A stretch of DNA of 35,339 bases from Hyphomicrobiales bacterium (GCA_019246665.1 JAFAQA010000440.1:1-35339), one strand, 5' to 3'. Shown: positions 14,894 to 25,412, counted from the stretch's first letter. The notes: generated by a model not told the origin, from the letters alone. Numbers and translations: made by a program.

Positions 14894-17800
14894 TTGAGAA
14901 TCCTCGTCGCGCTGCGGCACGTCACGAGCTACCGTTATGACCGTCCGATCGGGCTCGGTCCCCAGACGGTGAGGTTGCGGCCGGCCCCTCATTGCAGGAC
15001 GCGCGTGCCGAGCTACTCACTGGCGGTTTCGCCAAAACAACATTTCGTCAATTGGCAGCAGGATCCGCTCGGCAACCGGCTGGCGCGCATCGTGCTTCTC
15101 GAAAAGACAGACCGCTTCGAGGTCGAGGTCGGCCTCACCGCCGAGATGTTGCCGATCAATCCGTTCGACTTTTTCATCGAGCCCTATGCGGAGCAATTCC
15201 CCTTCGCTTATCCCGAAGAGCTCGGCGCCGAGCTTGCGCCCTATCTCAAGCAACACACGGCCGGCGAAAAGCTTGACGCTTTTCTTGCCGCGCTCCCCCA
15301 GGGCCCCCGCCCGACTGTCGAGCTTCTCGTCGATTTGAACGAGCGCGTGCAGCAAGCCGTGCGTTACGTCGTGCGCATGGAACCCGGTGTTCAGGAACCG
15401 GAGGAGACGCTCTCGCTCGGCTCCGGCTCCTGTCGCGATTCCGCCTGGCTGCTGGTCGAGCTTCTTCGCCGCCTCGATGTCGCGGCGCGCTTCGTCTCAG
15501 GCTATCTCATCCAGCTTCGCGCCGACATCCATCCTCTCGAAGGGCCGAAAGGTCCCGAAAGGGATGTCGCCGACCTGCACGCTTGGGCCGAGGCCTATTT
15601 GCCGGGCGCTGGCTGGGTCGGGTTCGACGCGACCTCGGGCCTGTTGTGCACGGAAGGTCATTTGCCTCTCGCCGCCGCGCCTCACTACGGCTCCGCCGCG
15701 GCGATCTCGGGGGCTGTCGAGCCCGCAAAGGTCGATTTCACATTCGATCTTCGCGTCGAGCGGATCAGCGAGACGCCCAGGGTCACGATACCGTTCTCGG
15801 AAGCGAGCTGGCGCAAGCTCGAGGCGCTCGGCGAAGAGATCGACAAGGAGCTCGCGTCACAGGATGTGCGCCTCACGATGGGCGGCGAGCCGACCTTCGT
15901 CTCGGTGGATGATTACGAGGCAGCCGAATGGCGCACGGCCGCGCTCGGGCCGTCCAAGCCCAAGCTCGCCGACAAGCTCGTTCGGCGCTTGCGCGAGCGC
16001 TTCGCGCCCGGTGGCCTTCTGCATCACGGGCAAGGCAAATGGTATCCGGGCGAAAACCAACCGCGCTTCGCCTTCGCCCTTTATTGGCGAGACGACGGCA
16101 AGCCGATCTGGAGCGATGCGGCTTTGATCGCAGGCGACGACACGGGCCGCAGCGTGAGCCTCGAAGAGGCCGAAAACTTCGTGAACCGCCTTGCCGAGCG
16201 TCTCGGCATTCTGCCGGATCATGTCATGCCGGCCTATGAGGACGCGGCGTATTGGCGCCAGAAGGAAAGCGAGCTTCCCATCAATACGAGCCCGGCCGAT
16301 TCGAAGGTCCAGGACGCAGAGTCGCGGGCCCGTCTCGAACGCGCCTTTGCGCGAGGCCTGGACAAGGCTTGCGGCTTCGTTCTCCCGATCCGGCGTGTCG
16401 AAGCCGAGCAAAAGGGTCATGCGGTACGTCGCTGGATGAGCGAGCGCTGGCGATTGCGGCGCGAGCGTCTCACCCTCGTGCCAGGCGATTCGCCTCTCGG
16501 CGCTCGCCTGCCGCTCACGTCGCTCCCCTGGCTCGCGCCCGCCGATTACCCTTACGTGATCGAGCAGGACCCTTTCGAGGAACGCGCTCCCTTGGCCGGA
16601 TCGCTTGGCTGCGCGGGGAGCCAAGGCCCGACGACCGGCATGGAAATGCCGGAAGCACAAATGCCGAGAGGCGGTGCGGCAAATGCCGGCGAGAATGCCG
16701 TGCGGACCGCCATCACGGTCGAGCCTCGCGAGGGTGCGATCCACGTCTTCATGCCGCCCGTCGCCCGTCTCGAGGATTATCTCGAGCTCGTCGGCGCGAT
16801 CGAGGAGACGGCAGGCGACCCAAAACTCCCGGTCCGGCTCGAAGGCTATCCGCCGCCCTTCGACCCGAGGCTGCGGGTGATCAAGGTCACGCCCGATCCC
16901 GGGGTCATCGAGGTGAATATCCATCCGGCCACGAGTTGGCGCGAGAGCGTTGCAACCACGCTCGGCGTCTATGAGGATGCGCGCCAGACGCGGCTCGGCG
17001 CCGAGAAATTCCTCATGGATGGGCGTCACACCGGCACGGGGGGAGGCAATCACGTCGTGCTTGGGGGCGCGACACCAGCGGACTCCCCCTTCTTGCGGCG
17101 CCCCGATCTCTTGAAGAGCCTTCTCATTTATTGGCAGCGCCACCCGGCGCTTTCCTATCTGTTCGCCGGGCTCTTCATCGGACCGACGAGCCAGGCGCCG
17201 CGCGTCGATGAGGCGCGCCATGATGCGCTCTACGAGATCGAGATTGCCATGGCCAAGGTGCCAGGCCCAGGCGCGGCCGAGCCGCCGCCCTGGCTCGCCG
17301 ACCGGCTGTTCCGCCACCTCCTCGTGGATGTGAGCGGCAACACCCACCGAACCGAGATCTGCATCGACAAGCTCTATTCTCCCGACGCGGCCGGCGCTCG
17401 GCTCGGCCTCGTCGAGTTCCGCGCCTTCGAGATGCCTCCCGATGCGCGCATGAGCCTTGCCCAACAGCTCCTCATCCGCGCCCTCATCGCCTGGTTCTGG
17501 CGCGAGCCGCGAACCGGCAACCTGGTACGTTGGGGCACGGCGCTCCACGATCGCTTCCTGTTGCCGGAATTCATCAAGGCGGATTTCCTCGAGGTGCTCT
17601 CGGATCTGAGACAGGCGGGCTATGCGCTCGACCCCGGCTGGTTCGAGGCGCAACACGAATTCCGCTTTCCGCTTTACGGCACGATCGAGCGGGAGAGCCT
17701 ACGCCTCGAGCTTCGCCAGGCGCTCGAGCCCTGGCATGTGCTCGCCGAGGAGGGCTCGTCCGCGGGCACCGCGAGAGCCGTCGATTCCTCCGTCGAGCGC

Positions 17801-18229
17801 TTGCAGGTGAAGGTCACCGGCGTGACACCTTCCCGGCACATCGTGCTCTGCAACGGGCGGCGCGTGCCGCTTGCGTCGACGGGCGTCTCGGGAGAAGCGG
17901 TCGCCGGCGTGCGCTTCAAGGCTTGGCAGGCGGTTTCCGGCCTGCACCCGACACTTGCGGCGAATACCCCGCTGACTTTCGACCTCGTCGACGCCTGGAA
18001 CGCAATGTCGCTCGGCGGCTGCGTTTACCACTCGAGCCATCCGGAGGGCCGCGACGCGAGTGTTTTTCCGGTGAATTCGCGCGAGGCCGAGGCACGCCGC
18101 CTCGTCCGTTTCGAGGATCGCGGCCATACTGCGCGCCGAATCGAGCTACCCGTGGAAACCGCGCCGGGAGAATTCCCCTTGACGCTCGATTTGAGGAGGC
18201 CGGATCCGGGTGGGTTCCTTGACACTTAG
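14894..18229 (+). CDS. transglutaminase-DUF2126 fusion (putative amidoligase)
   Basis: A 1111-residue two-part protein. Residues 1-260 form a bacterial transglutaminase-like module: an N-terminal beta region ([20 protein letters not shown]) and a papain-like core with Cys180 ([15 protein letters not shown]), His229 ([11 protein letters not shown]) and Asp245 (GFDATSG). Residues from about 300 are DUF2126, with [32 protein letters not shown] and [12 protein letters not shown]. Pfam, as I recall, lists DUF2126 as a putative amidoligase. The start is TTG 14894 with AGAAGGA (14877-14883) upstream; no ATG is available. It overlaps the next gene by 20 bases and heads a three-gene operon. The pairing of a peptidase/transferase fold with an ATP-dependent ligase suggests making or remodelling a peptide amide bond. 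Confidence 0.88.
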   Translation: MRILVALRHVTSYRYDRPIGLGPQTVRLRPAPHCRTRVPSYSLAVSPKQHFVNWQQDPLGNRLARIVLLEKTDRFEVEVGLTAEMLPINPFDFFIEPYAEQFPFAYPEELGAELAPYLKQHTAGEKLDAFLAALPQGPRPTVELLVDLNERVQQAVRYVVRMEPGVQEPEETLSLGSGSCRDSAWLLVELLRRLDVAARFVSGYLIQLRADIHPLEGPKGPERDVADLHAWAEAYLPGAGWVGFDATSGLLCTEGHLPLAAAPHYGSAAAISGAVEPAKVDFTFDLRVERISETPRVTIPFSEASWRKLEALGEEIDKELASQDVRLTMGGEPTFVSVDDYEAAEWRTAALGPSKPKLADKLVRRLRERFAPGGLLHHGQGKWYPGENQPRFAFALYWRDDGKPIWSDAALIAGDDTGRSVSLEEAENFVNRLAERLGILPDHVMPAYEDAAYWRQKESELPINTSPADSKVQDAESRARLERAFARGLDKACGFVLPIRRVEAEQKGHAVRRWMSERWRLRRERLTLVPGDSPLGARLPLTSLPWLAPADYPYVIEQDPFEERAPLAGSLGCAGSQGPTTGMEMPEAQMPRGGAANAGENAVRTAITVEPREGAIHVFMPPVARLEDYLELVGAIEETAGDPKLPVRLEGYPPPFDPRLRVIKVTPDPGVIEVNIHPATSWRESVATTLGVYEDARQTRLGAEKFLMDGRHTGTGGGNHVVLGGATPADSPFLRRPDLLKSLLIYWQRHPALSYLFAGLFIGPTSQAPRVDEARHDALYEIEIAMAKVPGPGAAEPPPWLADRLFRHLLVDVSGNTHRTEICIDKLYSPDAAGARLGLVEFRAFEMPPDARMSLAQQLLIRALIAWFWREPRTGNLVRWGTALHDRFLLPEFIKADFLEVLSDLRQAGYALDPGWFEAQHEFRFPLYGTIERESLRLELRQALEPWHVLAEEGSSAGTARAVDSSVERLQVKVTGVTPSRHIVLCNGRRVPLASTGVSGEAVAGVRFKAWQAVSGLHPTLAANTPLTFDLVDAWNAMSLGGCVYHSSHPEGRDASVFPVNSREAEARRLVRFEDRGHTARRIELPVETAPGEFPLTLDLRRPDPGGFLDT

Positions 18230-20744
18230 CCGCCGGAACGCCCTGGCTAGCCGGGGCCGAGGCGCCGAGAAACGCCTCGCCGGCTGGATCGCCGGCTATG
18301 CGGGGTTGCCGGGAGTTCGCGATGAATTTATCGCGGCCGACGGCAAGCCGCGCCCCCAATGGCTCCATTTCCTGCAAGCGCTCGCCGACCTCGATGCCGG
18401 CGAGATTGCGCGCCGCTTCGCCTCCGCGGATCGGCACATCCGCGATATGGGCATTTCCTACCGCGTCTATGGCGAGACGGGCGAACGCGCCTGGCCGTTG
18501 AGCCATTTGCCGCTTCTGATCGGCGAAGACGATTGGCGACAGATCGCGGCCGGCGTGGAGCAGCGCGCCGAACTCCTCGAAACGCTGCTCGGCGATCTTT
18601 ATGGCGAGGCGCGCCTGGTCTTGGATGGTATCCTCCCGGCCGCGGCCGTCACCGGAAGCGTGAATTTTCTGCGCCCCCTCCAAGGTGTGAAGCCGCCAGG
18701 CGGGCGTCATCTGCATCTTTACGCGGCCGATCTCGGACGAGGTCCGGACGGGCGATGGTGGGTGCTCGGCGATCGCGCCCAGGCACCCTCGGGCGCGGGC
18801 TACGCGCTCGAGAACCGACTGGTGCTCTCGCGCGCCATGCCGCTCCTTTACAACGAGATGAATGTCGAGCGCCTCGCGGCTTTCTTTCAGGCGTTTCGCG
18901 CCGGGCTGCGCGGCGCGGCGAGCCGCTCCGAGCCGCGCATCTGCCTCCTCACGCCAGGCCCCTTGAGCGAAACTTATTTCGAGCAGGCCTATCTCGCGCG
19001 CTATCTCGGCTTCCTGCTGGTCGAAGGCGACGATCTCCTCATGCGCGATGGGCACGTGCATGTGCGCACCATCGCCGGACTGAAGCGTGCCGACGTCATC
19101 TGGCGCCGCGTCGACGGCGACTTCACCGATCCGCTCGATCTCAACGCCGCCTCGAGGCTCGGTGTGCCCGGTCTGACGCAGGCCTTGCGCGACGGCAATG
19201 TGGTCGTGGCCAACATGCCCGGTTGCGGCGTCATTGAAGCCCCGGCGTTCATGAGCTTCATGCCGTCCCTGAGCCGACGCCTCATGGGCGAGCAGCTGAA
19301 GCTTCCGAACATTGCGACCTGGTGGTGCGGGCAATCGCCCGAGCGCGACGAGGTCATCGAGCGCCTCGACCAGATGGCGATCGCTGGTGCCTTCCGTGAT
19401 GCGGTGCCGGGCTTCCCGTCGACTACAACCTTGCTCGGCAACGAGCTCGGGACGACGGATCGGGCTCGCCTGATCGCAGCGATGCGCGAGCGGGGTGCCG
19501 ATTACGTCGGCCAGGAGGTGGTGAAGCTCTCGACGACGCCCTTCTGGGAGAACGGCCATCTTTCTCCTCGCCCTTTCACCTTGCGCGTCTTCGCCGCCGC
19601 GACACCGAAGGGCTGGCGCGTGATGCCGGGAGGCTTCTGCCGCATCTCGGACGAGCAGGACGCGCGCGCCTTCTCCATGGGCGAGGGCGTGCGCTCGGCC
19701 GACGTCTGGATACTCGGCGACAAGCCGGCCGAGATGGTGACCCTGTTGCCGCAAAGCGAAGCCGTGAAGGTGCGCCGGCTGATGGGCATCCTGCCGAGCC
19801 GCGCCGCCGACAATCTGTTCTGGCTCGGCCGTTATGTCGAGCGCGCCGAGGCGACGCTTCGGCTGATCCGCTGTCTTTGTGGCCGCTCGATCGAGACCGA
19901 CTCGATTTCGCGGGGCACGCGGCCAACCGTCGAGCGCTTGCAGCGCCTCCTGATCGCCTGGGGCGCGGTGCCGAAATCGCAAAAGCACCGCTCCGCGACG
20001 GCATTCGCCTCGACCGCCCTGCATCAAGGAGAGAATTACGGCTCGGCGGCCGCGCTATCGCGCGAAGCCTTGCGCACCGCCTCGGTGATCCGGGAACGCT
20101 TGTCGCCGGATGCCTGGCGGCTCATCGTGGCACTCGAGGGGAGGCTCGACATTGCGGACACCGAGCTTCCCTCCGAGGTCGAGGCTTTCGAGCGCGCCGA
20201 TCAGGCCTTGCGGGCCCTCGCGGCGCTTTCCGGATTGATGCACGAGAACATCAACCGCATAGCCGGATGGCGCTTTCTCGATATGGGGCGGCGCATCGAG
20301 CGCGGCATCGCGACCTGCCGTTTCGCGCGTCTCTTCGCCGCGCCCGAGGCCACCGCGGATGATCTCGACGTGGTTCTCGACCTCATCGATTCGCAGATCA
20401 CCTACCGGTCGCGCTACCGCTCCGGCGTCGCGCTCGCTCCGGCACGCGACATGGTGGTGCTCGATCCTTATAATCCGCGGTCGGTCGCGTTTCAGGTGGC
20501 GCAGATCGATGCCCATCTCGCGGACCTGCCGATCCTGCGTGATGACGGCATCCTCGAAACGCCGCGCCGCATGAGCACGAGCCTCCATTCCGAATTGGCG
20601 GTAACCGAGGCGGAAGAGCTCGACAAAAGCCGCGTCCTCGCCATCGAGCAACGCATCATGCGGCTCGCCGATGCTGTGGCGGCGCGCTATTTCCTGCAAG
20701 GACCGAGCGCCACCCGCCGCGACAAACAGCCTGAACTTGCGTGA
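18210..20744 (+). CDS. circularly permuted ATP-grasp fused to alpha-E domain
   Basis: An 844-residue fusion. The first ~510 residues are a circularly permuted ATP-grasp type 2 protein (DUF404/DUF407), seen in DMGISYRVYGETGERAWPLS, LEDRLVLSR-like text (GYALENRLVLSRAMP), YLGFLLVEGDDLLMRDG, VIWRRVDGDF and PFTLRVFAAATPKGW with a Gly-rich turn. From about 524 (GILPSRAADNLFWLGRYVER) to the end is an all-helical alpha-E domain (DUF403). In many bacteria these are two separate proteins; here they are one chain. GTG 18210 lies 10 bases after GAGGAGG and overlaps the previous gene; TTG 18219 is an alternative. ATP-grasp enzymes make amide or ester bonds through acyl phosphates, which fits a peptide-like product. 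Confidence 0.87.
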   Translation: MGSLTLSRRNALASRGRGAEKRLAGWIAGYAGLPGVRDEFIAADGKPRPQWLHFLQALADLDAGEIARRFASADRHIRDMGISYRVYGETGERAWPLSHLPLLIGEDDWRQIAAGVEQRAELLETLLGDLYGEARLVLDGILPAAAVTGSVNFLRPLQGVKPPGGRHLHLYAADLGRGPDGRWWVLGDRAQAPSGAGYALENRLVLSRAMPLLYNEMNVERLAAFFQAFRAGLRGAASRSEPRICLLTPGPLSETYFEQAYLARYLGFLLVEGDDLLMRDGHVHVRTIAGLKRADVIWRRVDGDFTDPLDLNAASRLGVPGLTQALRDGNVVVANMPGCGVIEAPAFMSFMPSLSRRLMGEQLKLPNIATWWCGQSPERDEVIERLDQMAIAGAFRDAVPGFPSTTTLLGNELGTTDRARLIAAMRERGADYVGQEVVKLSTTPFWENGHLSPRPFTLRVFAAATPKGWRVMPGGFCRISDEQDARAFSMGEGVRSADVWILGDKPAEMVTLLPQSEAVKVRRLMGILPSRAADNLFWLGRYVERAEATLRLIRCLCGRSIETDSISRGTRPTVERLQRLLIAWGAVPKSQKHRSATAFASTALHQGENYGSAAALSREALRTASVIRERLSPDAWRLIVALEGRLDIADTELPSEVEAFERADQALRALAALSGLMHENINRIAGWRFLDMGRRIERGIATCRFARLFAAPEATADDLDVVLDLIDSQITYRSRYRSGVALAPARDMVVLDPYNPRSVAFQVAQIDAHLADLPILRDDGILETPRRMSTSLHSELAVTEAEELDKSRVLAIEQRIMRLADAVAARYFLQGPSATRRDKQPELA

Positions 20745-21631
20745 TCTACGACGTTCGCCACGTCACCACCTATTCATATGACGCGCCAGTCGCCTTCGCG
20801 CGCTGCGCGTTGCGGTTGCTGCCGCGCGATGATCGCCATCAGCGCGTCCTCTCGGCGGACCTCGGCATCAAGCCCCTGCCGGCCTTCCGCAATGAGCGGC
20901 AAGATTTCTTCGGCAATCGCGTCGTCGACGTTTCGCTCGAGACCGCTCATCGGCAATTGCGCGTCGAGGCGCGTTCGCGTGTCGAGGTCCGGCGCGACGA
21001 GCCTGCCTTGTTGCGCACGAGCCCAGCCTGGGAGGAGGTCAATCGACGCGCGTTCGGCTCGCCCAGCCTCGCTTCGTCCTCGCCGGCGCATTTCGTCTAC
21101 CCGAGCCGGCTCGCGCCTCTCATCGATCCGATCACCCTTTACGCGCGCCAGAGCTTTCCGGCCGGTGCCGCGATCATCGACGGTGCGACCGATCTCATGC
21201 ATCGCATGCGCGCTGATTTCCTCTATGATCCCAAGGCCACGGTGATCTCGACGCCGATCCTCGACGCCTTCGTGGGGCGGGTCGGCGTCTGCCAGGACTT
21301 CGCCCATATCATGATCGCGGGCTTGCGCGGGCTTGGCCTGCCGGCCGCCTATGTGAGCGGCTATATCCGCAGCGTTCCGGCTCCCGGCAAGGAGCGTCTC
21401 GAGGGCGCGGATGCGAGCCATGCCTGGGTCTCGCTGTGGTGTGGCCCCGAGGAAGGCTGGATCGGCTTTGATCCGACGAACGACATGGAGGTGGCGAACG
21501 AGCACGTCGTGGTGGCGATCGGTCGCGATTATGACGACATTTCGCCGATCCACGGCATCCTTCTCGGGCCGGGCGAGCAGGAGATCGAAGTCGGCGTGGA
21601 TGTGGTGCCTTGGCCGGGCGTGGCGGCTTGA
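20741..21631 (+). CDS. transglutaminase-like cysteine protease
   Basis: A 296-residue transglutaminase-fold protein. The N-terminal domain (MIYDVRHVTTYSYDAPVAF) is followed by the core with Cys184 (GVCQDFAHIM), His227 (DASHAWVSLW) and Asp244 (IGFDPTND), a complete triad. GTG 20741 shares GTGA with the stop of the ATP-grasp gene, so it is the third member of the operon. It has no signal peptide, so it acts in the cytoplasm like its partners. Related clusters in many bacteria combine this protein with ATP-grasp and alpha-E proteins. It may cleave or transfer the peptide made by them, which is inference. Confidence 0.9.
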   Translation: MIYDVRHVTTYSYDAPVAFARCALRLLPRDDRHQRVLSADLGIKPLPAFRNERQDFFGNRVVDVSLETAHRQLRVEARSRVEVRRDEPALLRTSPAWEEVNRRAFGSPSLASSSPAHFVYPSRLAPLIDPITLYARQSFPAGAAIIDGATDLMHRMRADFLYDPKATVISTPILDAFVGRVGVCQDFAHIMIAGLRGLGLPAAYVSGYIRSVPAPGKERLEGADASHAWVSLWCGPEEGWIGFDPTNDMEVANEHVVVAIGRDYDDISPIHGILLGPGEQEIEVGVDVVPWPGVAA

Positions 21632-21802
21632 GCTGACCTTTCGTGTTGACAGGGGCGCGGCCTCGGCGCAGGCGAAGCCGCACCAGCGCGCGATGGCGCG
21701 AAAGTCGAGTATCATTGAGCATGACGTTGACGTTCGGCCCGGTGCCGATCTGATCATGTTCTCGCGAGTCGAGGGGCTACGGTGGAGGATCGAGGGGCTT
21801 TG

Positions 21803-23002
21803 ATGAAGCGCGTTCTCCTCATCATCGGCGGCGGGATCGCGGCCTATAAGACGCTCGAGCTCATTCGTATCTTGCGCAAGCGCGATCTTGAGGTTCGCTG
21901 CATCCTCACCCGCGCCGGCAAGGAGTTCGTCACCCCGCTCTCGGTCGCGAGCCTCACTAGCGACAAGGTCTATGAGGACCTGTTCTCCCTCACCGACGAA
22001 GCCGAGATGGGCCATATCGAATTATCGCGCGAGGCCGATCTCCTGGTGGTGGCGCCAGCGACCGCCGATCTTCTGGCCAAGATGGCGAACGGGGCGGCGA
22101 ACGACCTTGCCTCAACCGCGTTGCTCGCGACCGACAAGCCCATTCTCGCCGCGCCGGCCATGAATGTCCGCATGTGGCTCCACGCCGCGACGCAACGCAA
22201 TCTTTCGCGCCTCAAGGCCGACGGGGTGAGCTTCGTCGGGCCGGGAGACGGCGAGATGGCTTGCGGCGAGTACGGACCGGGCCGCATGGCGGAGCCCACT
22301 GAGATCGCCGACGCCATCGCAAGTATGCTCGGCGGCACAACGGTGCAGAAGCCGCTCGCTGGCCGCCGTGTCATCGTCACATCAGGTCCGACCGTCGAGC
22401 CGATCGATCCGGTGCGCTTTCTTTCGAACCGCTCCTCCGGCAAGCAGGGTCACGCCATCGCGGCTGCGGCCGCGGCGGCCGGCGCCGACGTGGTGCTCGT
22501 ATCAGGCCCCGTTTCGATCCCCGATCCCGCGGGCGTGCGCACCCTCCATGTCGAGACGGCCGTCCAGATGCTGGCGGCGGTCGAGGCGGCGCTGCCCTCA
22601 GACATCGCCGTGTTTTCCGCCGCCGTCGCCGACTGGCGCGTCGAGCCGGCTTGGCAGAAGATCAAAAAGGGGAAATCCGGCGCGCCCGCGCTTGCCCTTA
22701 TCGAAAACCCCGACATATTGGCCAGCATCAGCCGCCACCCGCGTCGCCCGCGCCTCGTCATCGGTTTTGCGGCAGAGACCGAGGAGATGCTCGCGCACGC
22801 TCGCCAAAAGCTCGAGCGGAAAGGCTGCGACATGATCGTTGCCAACGATGTCGGCGGCGAAGCGGGCGTCATGGGAGGCGAGCGCAACACGGTGCATCTC
22901 GTGACCCGCGACGGCGTCGAGGATTGGCCGACGCTCGACAAGACCGAGGTGGCGCATCGGCTCGTCGAGCGCCTGGCGGCGCTTCTCGGCGCTCCTGCGT
23001 GA
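21803..23002 (+). CDS. coaBC: bifunctional phosphopantothenoylcysteine decarboxylase/synthetase
   Basis: A 399-residue bifunctional enzyme of coenzyme A synthesis. It joins 4'-phosphopantothenate to cysteine using CTP and then decarboxylates the product with FMN. The N-terminal CoaC half has His71 ([20 protein letters not shown]), the PAMN motif at 118-121 and Cys154 in [12 protein letters not shown]. The C-terminal CoaB half starts near [19 protein letters not shown], with [17 protein letters not shown] and the KIKKGKSG lysines. ATG 21803 is preferred over the frame's upstream starts because GAGGGG sits 6 bases before it. The dut gene follows with a 4-base overlap. Confidence 0.96.
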   Translation: MKRVLLIIGGGIAAYKTLELIRILRKRDLEVRCILTRAGKEFVTPLSVASLTSDKVYEDLFSLTDEAEMGHIELSREADLLVVAPATADLLAKMANGAANDLASTALLATDKPILAAPAMNVRMWLHAATQRNLSRLKADGVSFVGPGDGEMACGEYGPGRMAEPTEIADAIASMLGGTTVQKPLAGRRVIVTSGPTVEPIDPVRFLSNRSSGKQGHAIAAAAAAAGADVVLVSGPVSIPDPAGVRTLHVETAVQMLAAVEAALPSDIAVFSAAVADWRVEPAWQKIKKGKSGAPALALIENPDILASISRHPRRPRLVIGFAAETEEMLAHARQKLERKGCDMIVANDVGGEAGVMGGERNTVHLVTRDGVEDWPTLDKTEVAHRLVERLAALLGAPA

Positions 23003-23475
23003 GCCGCCCCGACATGAAGCGCGCCGCGCTTCCTCTCGCCATTCTGCGGCTGCCGCATTCGCAAGACTTGCCATTGCCGCGCTATGAGACTGAAGGCGCC
23101 GCGGGGCTCGACCTCCTCGCGGCAGTCGATGCGGCAAAGCCTTTGAGGCTCGAGCCGGGCGCTCGTGCGCTCGTGCCCTGCGGGATTGTGATCGAGCTGC
23201 CGCAAGGCCATGAGGGCCAGGTGCGGCCGCGTTCCGGCCTCGCGCTCAAGCACGGCATCACGGTTCTCAACGCGCCGGGCACGATCGATCAGGATTATCG
23301 CGGCGAAGTCTCGGTGCTGCTCGCCAATCTCGGCGAATGCGTTTTCGAGATCACGCGCGGATTGCGCATTGCGCAGCTCGTGATCGCGCCGGTCACTCGC
23401 GTCATGCCGCGCGACGCACAAGAGCTGACGACGACGGCGCGCGGAGCCCGTGGCTACGGCTCCACGGGAAGCTGA
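22999..23475 (+). CDS. dut: deoxyuridine 5'-triphosphate nucleotidohydrolase (dUTPase)
   Basis: A 158-residue trimeric-type dUTPase that hydrolyses dUTP to dUMP and pyrophosphate, keeping uracil out of DNA and feeding dTMP synthesis. All five motifs are present: [39 protein letters not shown] and the C-terminal [10 protein letters not shown]. The start is given as GTG 22999, which overlaps the coaBC stop (GTGA); ATG 23014 ([11 protein letters not shown]) is equally possible and neither has a clear ribosome binding site. The gene ends 7 bases from the converging end of rplS. Confidence 0.95.
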   Translation: MSRPDMKRAALPLAILRLPHSQDLPLPRYETEGAAGLDLLAAVDAAKPLRLEPGARALVPCGIVIELPQGHEGQVRPRSGLALKHGITVLNAPGTIDQDYRGEVSVLLANLGECVFEITRGLRIAQLVIAPVTRVMPRDAQELTTTARGARGYGSTGS

Positions 23476-23482
23476 GGCTATT

Positions 23483-23923
23483 CTACTGCGTGCTTGCGCT
23501 CGTCGCGGCCTTGGCACTCTTCTTGGCTTCCTTCGCCTCGATGCGCGCGGTCTTGGCTTCCGCAGTCTCGGCGCGCTCGACGATGCGGGCCGACTTGCCG
23601 CGCCGATCACGCAGATAATAGAGCTTGGCTCGCCGCACCTTGCCGCGCCTGATCACCTTCACGGATTCGATCATCGGCGAATAGACTGGAAAGACGCGCT
23701 CCACGCCCTCGCCATAAGAAATCTTGCGCACCGTGAAGTTCTCGTTGATGCCGGCGCCGGAGCGGCCGATGCAAACGCCCTCATAGGCCTGCACGCGGCT
23801 GCGCTCGCCCTCGACCACCTTCACATTCACCTGGAGCGTGTCGCCTGGCTGAAAATCCGGGATCTGGCGCGCTGCCGTGAGCTTGGCGATCTCGTCACGC
23901 TCGAGCGTCTCGATGAGGTTCAT
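23483..23923 (-). CDS. rplS: 50S ribosomal protein L19
   Basis: A 146-residue L19 located at the subunit interface of the ribosome. The conserved body includes [48 protein letters not shown] and [19 protein letters not shown]. Beyond about residue 115 the tail is Ala/Glu/Lys-rich ([20 protein letters not shown]), an extension common in Rhizobiales. ATG 23923 is supported by AAAGGAG at the right distance; the frame continues upstream without coding character. The usual neighbours trmD and rimM are absent from this window. Little room for a terminator remains before the converging dut gene. Confidence 0.97.
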   Translation of the reverse strand: MNLIETLERDEIAKLTAARQIPDFQPGDTLQVNVKVVEGERSRVQAYEGVCIGRSGAGINENFTVRKISYGEGVERVFPVYSPMIESVKVIRRGKVRRAKLYYLRDRRGKSARIVERAETAEAKTARIEAKEAKKSAKAATSASTQ

Positions 23924-24242
23924 GGCAAGCTCCTTTACCGAGGGGACGCATGGGCGACCCGGCTTTTCGGCGTGCTGTTGTGATTTGAGCGGGCTCGATA
24001 CACCAATGGCCCGGCGCTGTCGATAGAGCGCGGATCGATGGTCGATCGGTAGCTCCGCGCCAGAAAAAAGCTGCACCTGCGCGTCATCGAGATGGGCTTA
24101 AACTTTGTCAGGCAAGCTGGCGGCCTGGAGCCTGCTGGCCTTGAGTTTAATCATGCTCCAACCGCCAGGTCTCGAGGCCTGCCCTCGATGGCTCAATGCC
24201 GCCGGAGCAGGGCTTGTTTAAAGCGAGCCGATTTCGCTTCTC

Positions 24243-24270
24243 TTGTCTCGAGAAATTTTTATGCTATGTT
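24243..24270 (+). promoter_or_regulatory. candidate promoter of the Xre/RES toxin-antitoxin pair
   Basis: TTGTCT (24243-24248), a 16-base spacer and TATGTT (24265-24270) lie in a locally AT-rich patch 22 bases before the antitoxin ATG. A ribosome binding site AGGAAG (24278-24283) follows. The rest of the 23924-24242 gap holds the rplS leader (minus) and short GC-rich dyads such as CAGG-TCTCGAG-GCCTG; I see no gene in it. Confidence 0.5.
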
Positions 24271-24292
24271 ATTTCTCAGGAAGATCGCACTC

Positions 24293-24682
24293 ATGGTTTC
24301 GCGTCAGCTAAGCAAAAGCCCGGCGGGTGATCTCGTGAAAACCGCGGTCGTCGGCAAAAGCTTGATGCGCGCGGCGGCCTATCTACACATATCCAATCGC
24401 ACCCTCGCTCGAATTGTTGGGCTCTCCGAATCCTCGATCACACGCCTCGCCCAGGGCGGTTATCGAATGGAGCCCGGCAGCAAGTCGTTCGAGCTCGCCC
24501 TATTGTTCGTTCGACTCTTTCGCTCTCTCGATGCCATTACGGGTGGGGATGCGGCAACGGCTCATGCCTGGCTTCGTGCCGAGAACACCGCGCTCAACGG
24601 CAAACCTCTTGATCTCATAACACATATTCCGGGCCTGATTGATGTCATCGCGTATCTGGACGCCCGCCGCGCTGTGGTCTGA
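24293..24682 (+). CDS. Xre/MbcA/ParS-type antitoxin
   Basis: From ATG 24293 (ribosome binding site AGGAAG) the protein has 129 residues. The first part, LMRAAAYLHISNRTLARIVG and LSESSITRLAQG, reads as an Xre-like helix-turn-helix. The second, DAATAHAWLRAENTALNGKP with LDLITHIPGLIDVIAYLDA, is the MbcA/ParS toxin-binding domain (DUF2384). This domain order, followed directly by a RES-domain gene, is the standard layout of the family. It should neutralise the RES toxin and repress the operon. A longer open frame starts at 24092 but its extra residues look non-coding. Confidence 0.87.
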   Translation: MVSRQLSKSPAGDLVKTAVVGKSLMRAAAYLHISNRTLARIVGLSESSITRLAQGGYRMEPGSKSFELALLFVRLFRSLDAITGGDAATAHAWLRAENTALNGKPLDLITHIPGLIDVIAYLDARRAVV

Positions 24683-25412
24683 GCGCCGGTCTCACGCAAG
24701 CGATTGCTGGCGATTAGTCGAAGCTCAGCACCTGACGTCGACCCTGAAGCTCACCGACACGCTCGCCGAACAGCAAATGCTCGAGGAACTTCTCGAGGAG
24801 ACCAAGCCCCCGCTACCGCCAAAGACACGAGAATTGCACTATTTAATGGCTGCGCCCTTTCGCTATGGCGCTGTGTACCCGAGGGGCTCGCGCTTTCGAC
24901 GAGCCGGCAAAACACTCGGTGTCTTCTATGGCGCCGAACGGCCGCGGACCGCGGCCGCCGAGATGGCGTTTTATCGGCTTTTGTTCTTCGCCGAATCGCC
25001 CGGTACGCCATGGCCGGAGAATTCCGGTGAGTTTACCGCATTCAACGCCCCAGCTAGGACGACAGAGGCACTCGATTTGATGAGTGCACCTCTCAACGCC
25101 AATCGCGCGGAATGGACTGGGCTCGCCGACTACGAGCCCTGCCAGGCTCTCGCGGAATCCGCTCGCGAGGCCGGGATTGCCCTGATCCGTTACGAATCCG
25201 TGCGCGATCAAGAGCGTGGGGCCAATTTGGCGCTTCTGTCGGCTATTCCATTCGTGGGGACCTCGCCGAAGAGAACAGAGACTTGGCGCATCAAGCTCGG
25301 CACATTCGGAGCACAGGTAATTCGGGAATTTCCGCGGCAGCGATTTGAATTTCCGCGCAGCGCGTTCGAGTCGGACCCGCGCATCGAAGGGATGGGTTGG
25401 GTTCGGGAGTGA
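24642..25412 (+). CDS. RES-domain toxin
   Basis: A 256-residue RES-family protein. The N-terminus RIWTPAALWSERRSHASDCW and WRLVEAQHLTSTLKLTDTLA is characteristic. The RES domain proper runs from HYLMAAPFRYGAVYPRGSRF through GVFYGAERPRTAAAEMAFYR, carrying the conserved arginine, tyrosine (Tyr97) and glutamate (Glu107). Characterised members consume NAD+ or modify a metabolic enzyme by ADP-ribosylation; which of these applies here is unknown. ATG 24642 lies inside the antitoxin gene (41-base overlap), ensuring coupled translation. TTG 24639 is in frame just before it. The gene looks intact. Confidence 0.87.
   Translation: MSSRIWTPAALWSERRSHASDCWRLVEAQHLTSTLKLTDTLAEQQMLEELLEETKPPLPPKTRELHYLMAAPFRYGAVYPRGSRFRRAGKTLGVFYGAERPRTAAAEMAFYRLLFFAESPGTPWPENSGEFTAFNAPARTTEALDLMSAPLNANRAEWTGLADYEPCQALAESAREAGIALIRYESVRDQERGANLALLSAIPFVGTSPKRTETWRIKLGTFGAQVIREFPRQRFEFPRSAFESDPRIEGMGWVRE

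Noticed and set aside
17916-20027. 703-codon open frame on the minus strand opposite the transglutaminase and ATP-grasp genes
   Set aside because: The plus strand carries recognisable catalytic motifs throughout. The minus frame is a low-complexity Arg/Ala/His-rich shadow typical of GC-rich DNA.
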